Positions 50,257 to 57,104 of a stretch of 64,000 nt of DNA are shown here, in pieces. Source of the stretch: Rhodobacter viridis (GTDB lineage: Bacteria > Pseudomonadota > Alphaproteobacteria > Rhodobacterales > Rhodobacteraceae); contig NZ_QJTK01000006.1 in assembly GCF_003217355.1 (NCBI RefSeq), positions 124,001 to 188,000 on the forward strand, written 5' to 3'. Positions within the stretch are counted from its first letter, which is position 1; the number at the start of each line of letters is the position of its first letter. The translations under genes were made by a program, and so were the position numbers. The notes beneath the pieces are model-generated. The model saw only the letters and a list, made by a program, of their open reading frames with translations. It was not told the DNA's origin and ran no database searches.

Positions 50257-51420
50257 TCAGTTCGGCAGGGCGAAGACCTGACCGGGATAGATCCGGTTGG
50301 GATCACGGATCTGGTCGCGGTTCGCCTCGAAGATCTGCACGTAAAGATAAGGATCGCCATAGGTTTCGCGCGCGATCGCCCAAAGCGTGTTGCCGCTCGC
50401 GATGGTGATGATGCGGCTGCGGGCGGGCGCGGCGGCGGCACTGTCGGACACCGGTGCGGCCGCGGGCGCAGGCGGCGGGGCGATGCCTTCGAAGCCCTGC
50501 TCGGCGCGGGAAAGCACCTTGCCCGCGGCATCGAGCGCATCGACGCGCAGGCTGTGCGGCCCGGGCTTCGCGGCGGGCAGCTGCATGGTGAAGCCGCCCT
50601 CGGCGCCGCCCTGCACCAGCCCGACCTCGGCATTGTCGACATAGGCGCGCAGAAGCGCCCCCTTCGGTGCGCCGCGGCCCGAGATGGTGATCTTGCCATC
50701 AGGGGCCAGCGCGAGCGTGTCGATCACAAGCGTCGCCGAGACGCCCGCGAGCACGCGCGGCGTGCCGGTCGCATCGGTGAGAAGCGGCTTTTCCGCCAGA
50801 ACCTGCGCCGCGTCGACCTCTGCCGCGACAGTCGCGGGGGCGGCGCCTTTGGCGGTCGCAGCCTCGGCCACGGCCAAGGGGCTCGGCGCGACGGTCAGGC
50901 TTTCTTCCGACATTTTCGCCACGCCATCGGTCCCGGTCACCCGCAGCCGCAAGGCGCGCGGCGCGGCCGAGGGCTCGGCCGAGGTGACCGAGGCGAAGGC
51001 GCCCTGATCGTTGGCGGTGACGGTGTCGATGACCTTGCCATCGAGCAGCAACTCGACCTTGGCGCCGGGGGCGACATCGCCCGCCAGCGTCAGCGCCCCG
51101 GCGGGAGTGACGCGCAAGGTGTCAAAGCGGGCGACGGGGGCCGCGGCAGGCGCAGCAGGGGCAGGCGTCACCGGCGCAGCGGCGACGGGGGCCAGAGCGG
51201 GCGCCGGAGCGGGCGGCGCCGTCCTGGCGGGCTCGATCACCGGCGCGGGGTCGGGCGCCGGCACCGCAGCGACCGGAGTGGCCGCCGGTTCGGGCTTTTG
51301 CACCGCCGCAGGCTGGGGAGCGTCCTGCCCCAGAGACCAGAAGGTTGCGACAGCGGCGACCACGATCCCTGCGGCCCCGCCGCCCACCACAACGCCCAGC
51401 GTCCTGTTGCCCTCGGCCAT
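50257..51420 (-). CDS. LysM peptidoglycan-binding membrane protein
   Basis: 387 residues: one N-terminal membrane helix (residues ~9-28), a Pro/Ala linker to ~90, a Big/FN3-like middle (ALTLAGDVAPGAKVELLLDGK and ITISGRGAPKGALLRAYVDN repeats), and a C-terminal LysM domain (ASGNTLWAIARETYGDPYLY). It probably spans from inner membrane to cell wall. Function unknown. The ATG at 51420 (MAEGNRTLG) is preceded by GGGAGGAAGGAC. Confidence 0.85.
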   Translation of the reverse strand: MAEGNRTLGVVVGGGAAGIVVAAVATFWSLGQDAPQPAAVQKPEPAATPVAAVPAPDPAPVIEPARTAPPAPAPALAPVAAAPVTPAPAAPAAAPVARFDTLRVTPAGALTLAGDVAPGAKVELLLDGKVIDTVTANDQGAFASVTSAEPSAAPRALRLRVTGTDGVAKMSEESLTVAPSPLAVAEAATAKGAAPATVAAEVDAAQVLAEKPLLTDATGTPRVLAGVSATLVIDTLALAPDGKITISGRGAPKGALLRAYVDNAEVGLVQGGAEGGFTMQLPAAKPGPHSLRVDALDAAGKVLSRAEQGFEGIAPPPAPAAAPVSDSAAAAPARSRIITIASGNTLWAIARETYGDPYLYVQIFEANRDQIRDPNRIYPGQVFALPN

Positions 51421-51559
51421 GCTGTCCTTCCTCCCTGCGGCCCCAGCCCCTGAGAACCTGCGGCCCCGGCGTTGTCCGCCGCTTGCTTGCGACCATCTGA
51501 CCCGGTATCCCTGCCAAAAGCAACACCTCGCCCGCGATTTCCAGCACGAAAGCAACGCC

Positions 51560-52120
51560 ATGTCCGCCAAACCCGCCCCCTCGGTCTGCGTCTTCTGCGG
51601 CTCACGTCCCGGCCTCCGCCCCGCCTATGCAAAGGACGCCCGGGCGACCGGCGAAATGCTCGCCGCGCGCGGCTGGCGGCTGGTTTACGGCGCGGGGGAT
51701 GTGGGGCTGATGGGCGAGGTCGCCCGCGCGGCACAGGCGGCGGGGGCCGAAACCTTCGGAGTGATCCCCGAGCATCTCTTCAAGCTTGAAGTCGGCAAGC
51801 GCGATCTGACCACCTTCGTCGTTACAGAGAACATGCACGAGCGCAAGAAGGTGATGTTCATGAACTCGGATGCGATCGTCGTGCTGCCGGGCGGCGCGGG
51901 CAGCCTTGACGAGTTCTACGAGGTGCTGACCTGGCGCCAGCTCGGCCTGCATGCGAAGCCGATCCTGCTTCTGAACACCGAGGGCTATTGGGACCCGCTT
52001 CTGGCGCTGAATGCCCATGTCGTGGCCGAGGGCTTCGCGGGCGCAAGCCTGCTGGACGGCGTGATGACCGTGGCGACGGTGGCAGACCTCGAAGCCGCGC
52101 TTGAAACCGCCCTTGGCTGA
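51560..52120 (+). CDS. LOG-family nucleotide phosphoribohydrolase
   Basis: 186 residues of the TIGR00730/LOG family. Members release free bases from N6-modified (cytokinin) or purine nucleoside 5'-monophosphates. Signature VCVFCGSRPG at the start, then FVVTENMHERKKVMFMNSD and PGGAGSLDEFYE (usual PGGxGTxxE). It overlaps no neighbour and is divergent from the LysM gene. Native substrate unknown. Confidence 0.88.
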   Translation: MSAKPAPSVCVFCGSRPGLRPAYAKDARATGEMLAARGWRLVYGAGDVGLMGEVARAAQAAGAETFGVIPEHLFKLEVGKRDLTTFVVTENMHERKKVMFMNSDAIVVLPGGAGSLDEFYEVLTWRQLGLHAKPILLLNTEGYWDPLLALNAHVVAEGFAGASLLDGVMTVATVADLEAALETALG

Positions 52121-52138
52121 AAACGCAACGGGAGCAAG

Positions 52139-52265
52139 AGGGGGCGCTGCCCCCCGTCCCTGCGGGACTCCCCCCGGCGTATTTGAGCCAAGAAGAAACC
52201 CGCAATTCTCCTGGCCGAAATACGCCCGGGGGTGATTGGCGAAGCCAGAGGGGGCGGCGCCCCCT
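52139..52265. repeat. TATTT/CAAG palindromic element, copy 10 (class A, full)
   Basis: Left flank GGGGGCGCTGCCCCCC and GTCCCTGCGGGAC; left arm CGGCGTATTTGAGCCAAGA; right arm TCCTGGCCGAAATACGCC then CGGGGG; right flank GGCGAAGCC and GGGGGCGGCGCCCCC. Lies between convergent LOG and rarD genes, touching the rarD stop. Confidence 0.9.
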
Positions 52266-53150
52266 TCAGCCTTTCGTCCGGAGCGCGGCGGCCGAGTAAA
52301 GCGCCAGCGCCCCCCAGATCATCGCGAAGGCGATGCCATGGGCGCGGGTGAAGGGCTCGGCGAAGACCGCGACAGCGACCATGAATTGCAGCGTCGGGTT
52401 GAGATATTGCACAAGCCCGATCGTCGCCATCCGCACCCGCTGCGCGGCATAGGAAAACAGCATCAGCGGCCCGCCCGTCATCACCCCGGAAAAGGCGAGC
52501 ATCAGCGAATGGCCGAGGTCATTGCCGAAATGCCCCGAGCCGGGGGCGCGGCCGAACCAGCCGAAATGCGCCGCCGCCAGCACCAGCGCTGCGAGCGGCG
52601 CCAGAAGCACCACCTCGGCCAGGACCGAGACGACCGAGGGCACCGAAAGCTTCTTCTTCAGCAGGCCGTAAAGCCCGAAGGTGCCCGCCAGCATCAGCGC
52701 GATCCAGGGCGCGGCGCCCAAGGCCCAGGTCAAATAGCCCACCGCCGCCGCGGCAATCGCGATGGCCACGGCCTGCGCGCGCCGCATCCGTTCGCCGTAA
52801 AACACCATGCCAAGGGCCACGGCGACGAGCGGGAAGATGTAATAGCCAAGCGAGGCCTCGACCGCGCGGCCGTTCTGCACCGACCAGATGAAGCCGAACC
52901 AATTGAGCGAAATCACCACGGCGGCGGCGGCCACGATCCGCAGGTTTGACCCCGAGAGGGCGCGCGCCAGCACCGCCCACTGCCCCTGCACCGCGACGAC
53001 CGCGCCCAGGAAGACCACTGACCAGAGCGTGCGATGGGCGAGCACCTCCAAGGGCGGCACCTCGGAGAGCGCCTTGTAATAGATCCCCGACAGCCCCCAG
53101 ACACAGCAGGTCGCCACCATCGCGAAAAAGCCCTTCGTGGCGTCCTTCAT
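52266..53150 (-). CDS. rarD: RarD/EamA-family membrane transporter
   Basis: 294 residues, ten-helix drug/metabolite transporter fold. RarD features: FFAMVATCCVWGLSGIYYK at the start, AHRTLWSVVFLGAVV, NWFGFIWSVQNGRAVEASLGYYI, and QYLNPTLQFMVAVAVF. The substrate is unproven. Start MKDATKGF follows GGGAGACGGCA. The tryptophanase gene lies divergently upstream. Confidence 0.9.
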   Translation of the reverse strand: MKDATKGFFAMVATCCVWGLSGIYYKALSEVPPLEVLAHRTLWSVVFLGAVVAVQGQWAVLARALSGSNLRIVAAAAVVISLNWFGFIWSVQNGRAVEASLGYYIFPLVAVALGMVFYGERMRRAQAVAIAIAAAAVGYLTWALGAAPWIALMLAGTFGLYGLLKKKLSVPSVVSVLAEVVLLAPLAALVLAAAHFGWFGRAPGSGHFGNDLGHSLMLAFSGVMTGGPLMLFSYAAQRVRMATIGLVQYLNPTLQFMVAVAVFAEPFTRAHGIAFAMIWGALALYSAAALRTKG

Positions 53151-53373
53151 TGCCGTCTCCCGTCAGCCAAGGCGGCCACAGAACCCCGCCCCGCCGCGCC
53201 CGTCAATCCTGATCCCACCGCCTGACTTGACGGAAACGACGCAAGCTGCGAAATTCGGCCTTGCAACCTCTTTGGGCGTCGAGCGCGGTCCGGATCTCCG
53301 GGCAACCGCGACGCTGGGCCCCATCGTGCGACGGTTGCCACGGTTTCATGGGGTCATTGTCAGGAGCCCCGTG

Positions 53374-54738
53374 ATGAAAACCATCATCGAACCCTTCCGC
53401 ATCAAATCCGTCGAACCGATCCGCCTCACCTCGCGCCCCGAGCGCGAGCGGCTGGCGCGCGAAGCCGGGTACAACCTCTTCGGCCTGCACTCGGATGACG
53501 TGCTGATCGACCTTTTGACCGACAGCGGCACCGGCGCGATGTCGTCGCTGCAATGGGCGGCGGTGATGAAGGGCGACGAAAGCTATGCCGGTTCGCCCAG
53601 CTTCTTCCGCTTTGAAGCCGCCGTGCAAAATCTGATGCCGTTCAAGCACATCATCCCGACGCATCAGGGACGCGCCGCCGAGGCGATCCTGTTCTCGATC
53701 TTCGGGGGCAAGGGCAAGCGCATCCCCTCGAACACGCATTTCGACACCACCCGCGGCAATATCGAGGCCTCGGGCGCCATTGGCGATGATCTGGTGATTG
53801 CCGAAGGCAAGGATCCGCAAAGCCTGCATCCGTTCAAGGGCAACATGGATCTGGCCCGGCTCGAGGCCTATCTGACCGAGCACCATGAAAGCGTGCCTTT
53901 GGTGATGATCACCATCACCAACAACGCGGGCGGCGGCCAGCCGGTCAGTTTGGCCAATATCCGTGCCGTCGCCGATCTGGCGCATCGGTTTGGCAAGCCC
54001 TTCCTCATCGACGGTTGCCGCTTTGCCGAGAATGCCTGGTTCATCAAGACCCGCGAGGAGGGTCAGGCGGATCGGAGCATCCCCGAGATCGTGCGCGATT
54101 GCTTCTCGGTCGCCGACGGCATGACGATGTCGGCGAAGAAGGATGCGTTCGGCAATATCGGCGGCTGGCTCGCGCTGAACGATGACGATCTGGCCGAGGA
54201 AGCGCGGGGCCACCTGATCCGGACCGAGGGCTTCCCGACCTATGGCGGGCTTGCGGGCCGGGATCTGGACGCGCTGGCGCAGGGTCTGGTCGAGATCGTC
54301 GACGAGGATTACCTGCGCTATCGCATCCGCACGCATCAATATATCGTCGAGCGGCTCGATGCGATGGGCGTGCCGGTGGTGAAACCCGCGGGCGGGCATG
54401 CGGTCTTCATCGACGCGCGGGCGTGGCTGTCGCACATTCCGCCGCTGGAGTATCCGGGGCAGGCTTTGGCGGTCGCGCTGTATGAAATCGCAGGCGTGCG
54501 GTCGTGCGAGATCGGCACGGCGATGTTCGGCCGTCAGCCGGACGGGTCCGAGAAACCGGCCGCGATGGATCTGGTGCGGCTCGCCTTCCCGCGCCGGACC
54601 TATACGCAAAGCCATGCCGATTACATCGTCGAGGCGTTCGAGGAGCTGGCGGCGACGAAGGACGATCTGCGCGGCTACAGAATCGTCAAGGAGCCGAAGC
54701 TGATGCGGCACTTCACCTGCCGGTTCGAGAAGCTCTGA
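53374..54738 (+). CDS. tnaA: Tryptophanase (tyrosine phenol-lyase family)
   Basis: 454 residues, PLP beta-eliminating lyase. Evidence for tryptophanase over tyrosine phenol-lyase: FDTT where TPL has FTTT, and CEIG where TPL has its substrate-binding Arg (MERG). The PLP lysine is in TMSAKKDAFGN. It degrades tryptophan to indole, pyruvate and ammonia. CAGGAGCCCCGTG precedes the ATG. No tnaC-type leader with an essential Trp is visible in the 220 bp upstream, so control must differ from E. coli. Confidence 0.88.
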   Translation: MKTIIEPFRIKSVEPIRLTSRPERERLAREAGYNLFGLHSDDVLIDLLTDSGTGAMSSLQWAAVMKGDESYAGSPSFFRFEAAVQNLMPFKHIIPTHQGRAAEAILFSIFGGKGKRIPSNTHFDTTRGNIEASGAIGDDLVIAEGKDPQSLHPFKGNMDLARLEAYLTEHHESVPLVMITITNNAGGGQPVSLANIRAVADLAHRFGKPFLIDGCRFAENAWFIKTREEGQADRSIPEIVRDCFSVADGMTMSAKKDAFGNIGGWLALNDDDLAEEARGHLIRTEGFPTYGGLAGRDLDALAQGLVEIVDEDYLRYRIRTHQYIVERLDAMGVPVVKPAGGHAVFIDARAWLSHIPPLEYPGQALAVALYEIAGVRSCEIGTAMFGRQPDGSEKPAAMDLVRLAFPRRTYTQSHADYIVEAFEELAATKDDLRGYRIVKEPKLMRHFTCRFEKL

Positions 54739-54751
54739 GGCGCAGGTCGAC

Positions 54752-54964
54752 TTGGCCGAGGCCATCGCCGAGGCCACGCGTGGCATTTGCCCCATGACCG
54801 CCGAGGGCCCAAAGGCCCTCGGCCTGCGCCCGCCCCGCCATCGGCGGGCGCATCCGCGCCGCCGGGGCGGGACGCAGGCCTCTGTCGCGCGGGCCGAAAC
54901 GGTCGTGCCGCGCCGGGATCGCACCGGGCGGGGAAAGGCAGTGCCTTTCCTGATCCGCCCGAAA
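54752..54964 (+). repeat. 213-nt structured repeat, copy 2
   Basis: Gapless partner of 32633-32845, starting 14 bp after the tnaA stop. The long stem here is GGCCTGCG / CGCAGGCC, two base pairs swapped relative to copy 1 with complementarity kept. CCGAGGG / CCCTCGG, CCCGCC / GGCGGG and GGAAAGGC / GCCTTTCC stems are conserved. The 5' stem has tandem G-A mismatches (GGCCGAGGC / GCCGAGGCC) where copy 1 has A-T pairs. Followed by a strong terminator. Confidence 0.85.
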
Positions 54965-54980
54965 TCCGGCGGTCAAAACA

Positions 54981-55010
54981 AAACCGGCCCCCGCGGGGGC
55001 CGGTTTCTTT
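54981..55010. terminator. Bidirectional terminator between tnaA and sodB
   Basis: Perfect palindrome AAACCGGCCCC-CGCG-GGGGCCGGTTT, then TTTCTTT on the plus side and TTTGTTTTG on the minus side. It ends both convergent transcripts and would end any transcript of the 213-nt repeat. Confidence 0.92.
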
Positions 55011-55027
55011 ACATCCGTCCATCAGCC

Positions 55028-55630
55028 TCACAGACGCGAGGCGACGTTTTCCCAGTTCACCAGCTTGTCGAGGAAGTTCGTCAGATAAGCCGGGCGCTTG
55101 TTGCGGAAGTCGATGTAATAGCTGTGCTCCCAGACGTCGCAGCCCAGAAGCGCGGTCTGCCCGAAGCAGAGCGGGTTCACGCCGTTTTCCGTCTTGGTGA
55201 TCTTCAGCGCGCCGTCGGTGTCCTTGACAAGCCAGGCCCAGCCCGAGCCGAACTGACCGGCGCCCGCAGCGGCGAAATCGTCCTTGAACTTCGCGACCGA
55301 ACCAAACGCCTCGACCAGCGCCTTTTCCAGATCGCCCGGCATCTTCTTGTCTTCGCCCGGCCCCATCATTTCCCAGAACTGCACATGGTTCCAGTGCTGC
55401 GAGGCGTTGTTGAAGATCCCCGACTGCGCCACGGCGCCGGCGCAATAGGTGCCCTTGATGATCTCTTCGACCGATTTCGCTTCCCACTCGGTGCCCGCGA
55501 TCAGCTTGTTGCCGTTGTCGACATAGGCCTTGTGGTGCAGGTCGTGGTGATACTCGAGCGTCTCTTTCGACATGCCGAGCGCGGCAAGGGCGTCATGCGC
55601 GTAAGGAAGGGCGGGAAGTTCGAAAGCCAT
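55028..55630 (-). CDS. sodB: Superoxide dismutase (Fe/Mn family)
   Basis: 200 residues. Metal ligands: His in EYHHDLHHKAYV, His in NNASQHWNHVQF, and Asp/His in DVWEHSYYIDF. Iron preference is suggested by the FeSOD-type GTYCAGAVAQSGIFNNASQHWNH region, with an unusual Cys in TYCAGA; metal use is inferred. Cytoplasmic, no signal. GGATCGCTCAA precedes the ATG. Confidence 0.95.
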   Translation of the reverse strand: MAFELPALPYAHDALAALGMSKETLEYHHDLHHKAYVDNGNKLIAGTEWEAKSVEEIIKGTYCAGAVAQSGIFNNASQHWNHVQFWEMMGPGEDKKMPGDLEKALVEAFGSVAKFKDDFAAAGAGQFGSGWAWLVKDTDGALKITKTENGVNPLCFGQTALLGCDVWEHSYYIDFRNKRPAYLTNFLDKLVNWENVASRL

Positions 55631-55742
55631 TTGAGCGATCCTTTTACTCGGGTTCTGTTGCGACCAATTGAAGCACTGAAAGCCCCAAGGTCAAGGGTTG
55701 GCGGCAGATTTTCCCGCACAGCCCCCCTGCCCGAGGTGCACA

Positions 55743-55919
55743 TCACGGCTTCTTGGCAGCATCCTTGCGCGCCTCGGCGGCCGCCTTCATCCGCGCAATC
55801 AGATCATCCTTGGCCGCGCCCTTGCCATAGGGGTTCTTCGCCGAGCCCTTGGCATTGTGTTCGGAATGGCGCGGATTGTTCTTGTCAGGCCGCGCGCCCC
55901 CGGATTTCGAATAGTCCAT
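55743..55919 (-). CDS. Small basic conserved hypothetical protein
   Basis: 58 residues: MDYSKSGGARPDKNNPRHSE at the N-terminus, then a Lys/Ala-rich helix (KDDLIARMKAAAEARKDAA). Hydrophilic and cytoplasmic. Known to me only as a small protein of alphaproteobacteria. GGGAGATCAGC precedes the ATG at 55919, so the start is secure. Confidence 0.7.
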   Translation of the reverse strand: MDYSKSGGARPDKNNPRHSEHNAKGSAKNPYGKGAAKDDLIARMKAAAEARKDAAKKP

Positions 55920-55983
55920 GCTGATCTCCCGCTTTGCGCCTTCATCGCGCAAAGCGGGGCACAAGGCAACGCCGGATCGTGGC

Positions 55984-56424
55984 TCAGGGTGTCTGCCACG
56001 CGCTGCAGCTGCCGTCGGCCTGCTCGTCGCGATAGCCCGCGGGATAGATCACGATCCGCGCCGAGCGGTCGGCCTTCTTCATCGTGAGCTTGAAATCCAT
56101 GTCGGGCGCATAATCATCGCCCCCGGCCGTGGCCCCCACCGTGCCGAGCGACCATTTCCAGGTGGTGCGGACGGCATTGTCGGTATCGACCACCGCAGGA
56201 ACCGGCGCGTGGACAAAATCCATGCTGATGGGATCCACCACCTGCACCTCGCCCGAGGGGAACACGCCGACGAAAACCCCCTCCGGGATCACCTTGTGAA
56301 CGTCGATCACGGGGAAACGGCACAGCATGACTTGCGTCCCCTTGGGGAAGGGCGACTTTTCGCGCGCAAACGCAGGAGAGACGGCCAGAACCAGAACAAG
56401 ACCAGCGGAAAGAAGACTGCGCAT
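55984..56424 (-). CDS. Secreted protein of unknown function
   Basis: 146 residues with a signal peptide (SAGLVLVLAVSPAFA, cleavage before REKSP). Two cysteines (MLCRF and GSCSAW) could form a disulfide. No family recognised. ACTCCTGGGA (plus strand) corresponds to TCCCAGGAGT before the ATG. It lies between the small basic protein and soxG, with gaps of about 64 and 125 bp. Confidence 0.65.
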   Translation of the reverse strand: MRSLLSAGLVLVLAVSPAFAREKSPFPKGTQVMLCRFPVIDVHKVIPEGVFVGVFPSGEVQVVDPISMDFVHAPVPAVVDTDNAVRTTWKWSLGTVGATAGGDDYAPDMDFKLTMKKADRSARIVIYPAGYRDEQADGSCSAWQTP

Positions 56425-56549
56425 CCAATGACTCCTGGGAACATCGGATCAAAGATGACAGCCTTGCGCGAAAAACAAAACAGAACCCGGTCAAACCGGC
56501 CTGCCACGCAATGTCGCAGAGGGAAGAAGGGGGGCAGAGCCCCCCTGTC

Positions 56550-57104
56550 TCAGAACAGCTCGCCGCCCTGCCGCGAGGAGACCTCGAGGATCCCCATCAC
56601 ATAGCCCGCGACCGAGCGGAAGCAGACGAGGCTCAACTCCTCGGGGCCCGAGCGCCAGATCGCCGCGGCGACCTGCGCGGCGCGGGTGCGGCGCATCTCG
56701 CCCGCTTTCAGGGTGGCGAAATCGACCGGGCAGAGCTTGGTCAGAACCTGATCCGCCTTCGCCCCCGAAATCGTGAAGCGCGCCCGCGCGTCGGAGACGT
56801 TGGTCACCAGCGCATGTTCAAGATGCAGCGACTTCGCCAGACCCGCCGCCACCGCGGGCGCGTCTTCGTAAGCGCAGATCACCAGAAGCTCGTCCGGGCT
56901 CATCCAGCCGGTGAACCGGCCCTTGTCGCCCGCCACGATCTCGCGGGCGCCGGGCAGCTTCAGCCCCTGCCCCGCCAGCGCGATCCGCGTGGCCGTCGCC
57001 GCCAGATCGGCGCGCAGGGTGATCATGCCGGTCACGCCCGCCTCGGTCACCGTGGCGAAACCGACATGGCTTTCGCCCTTGAGTGCAGAAACCGCCTCAG
57101 ACAT
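56550..57104 (-). CDS. soxG: Sarcosine oxidase gamma subunit
   Basis: 184 residues, last gene of the sox operon. SoxG is needed for assembly of heterotetrameric sarcosine oxidase. Identified by position plus SoxG-like LVTNVSDARARFTISG and LCFRS (LSLVCFRSVAGYVMGI). It overlaps the soxA stop by 8 bp. The ATG at 57104 (MSEAVSALK) is the family-like start. Confidence 0.92.
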   Translation of the reverse strand: MSEAVSALKGESHVGFATVTEAGVTGMITLRADLAATATRIALAGQGLKLPGAREIVAGDKGRFTGWMSPDELLVICAYEDAPAVAAGLAKSLHLEHALVTNVSDARARFTISGAKADQVLTKLCPVDFATLKAGEMRRTRAAQVAAAIWRSGPEELSLVCFRSVAGYVMGILEVSSRQGGELF

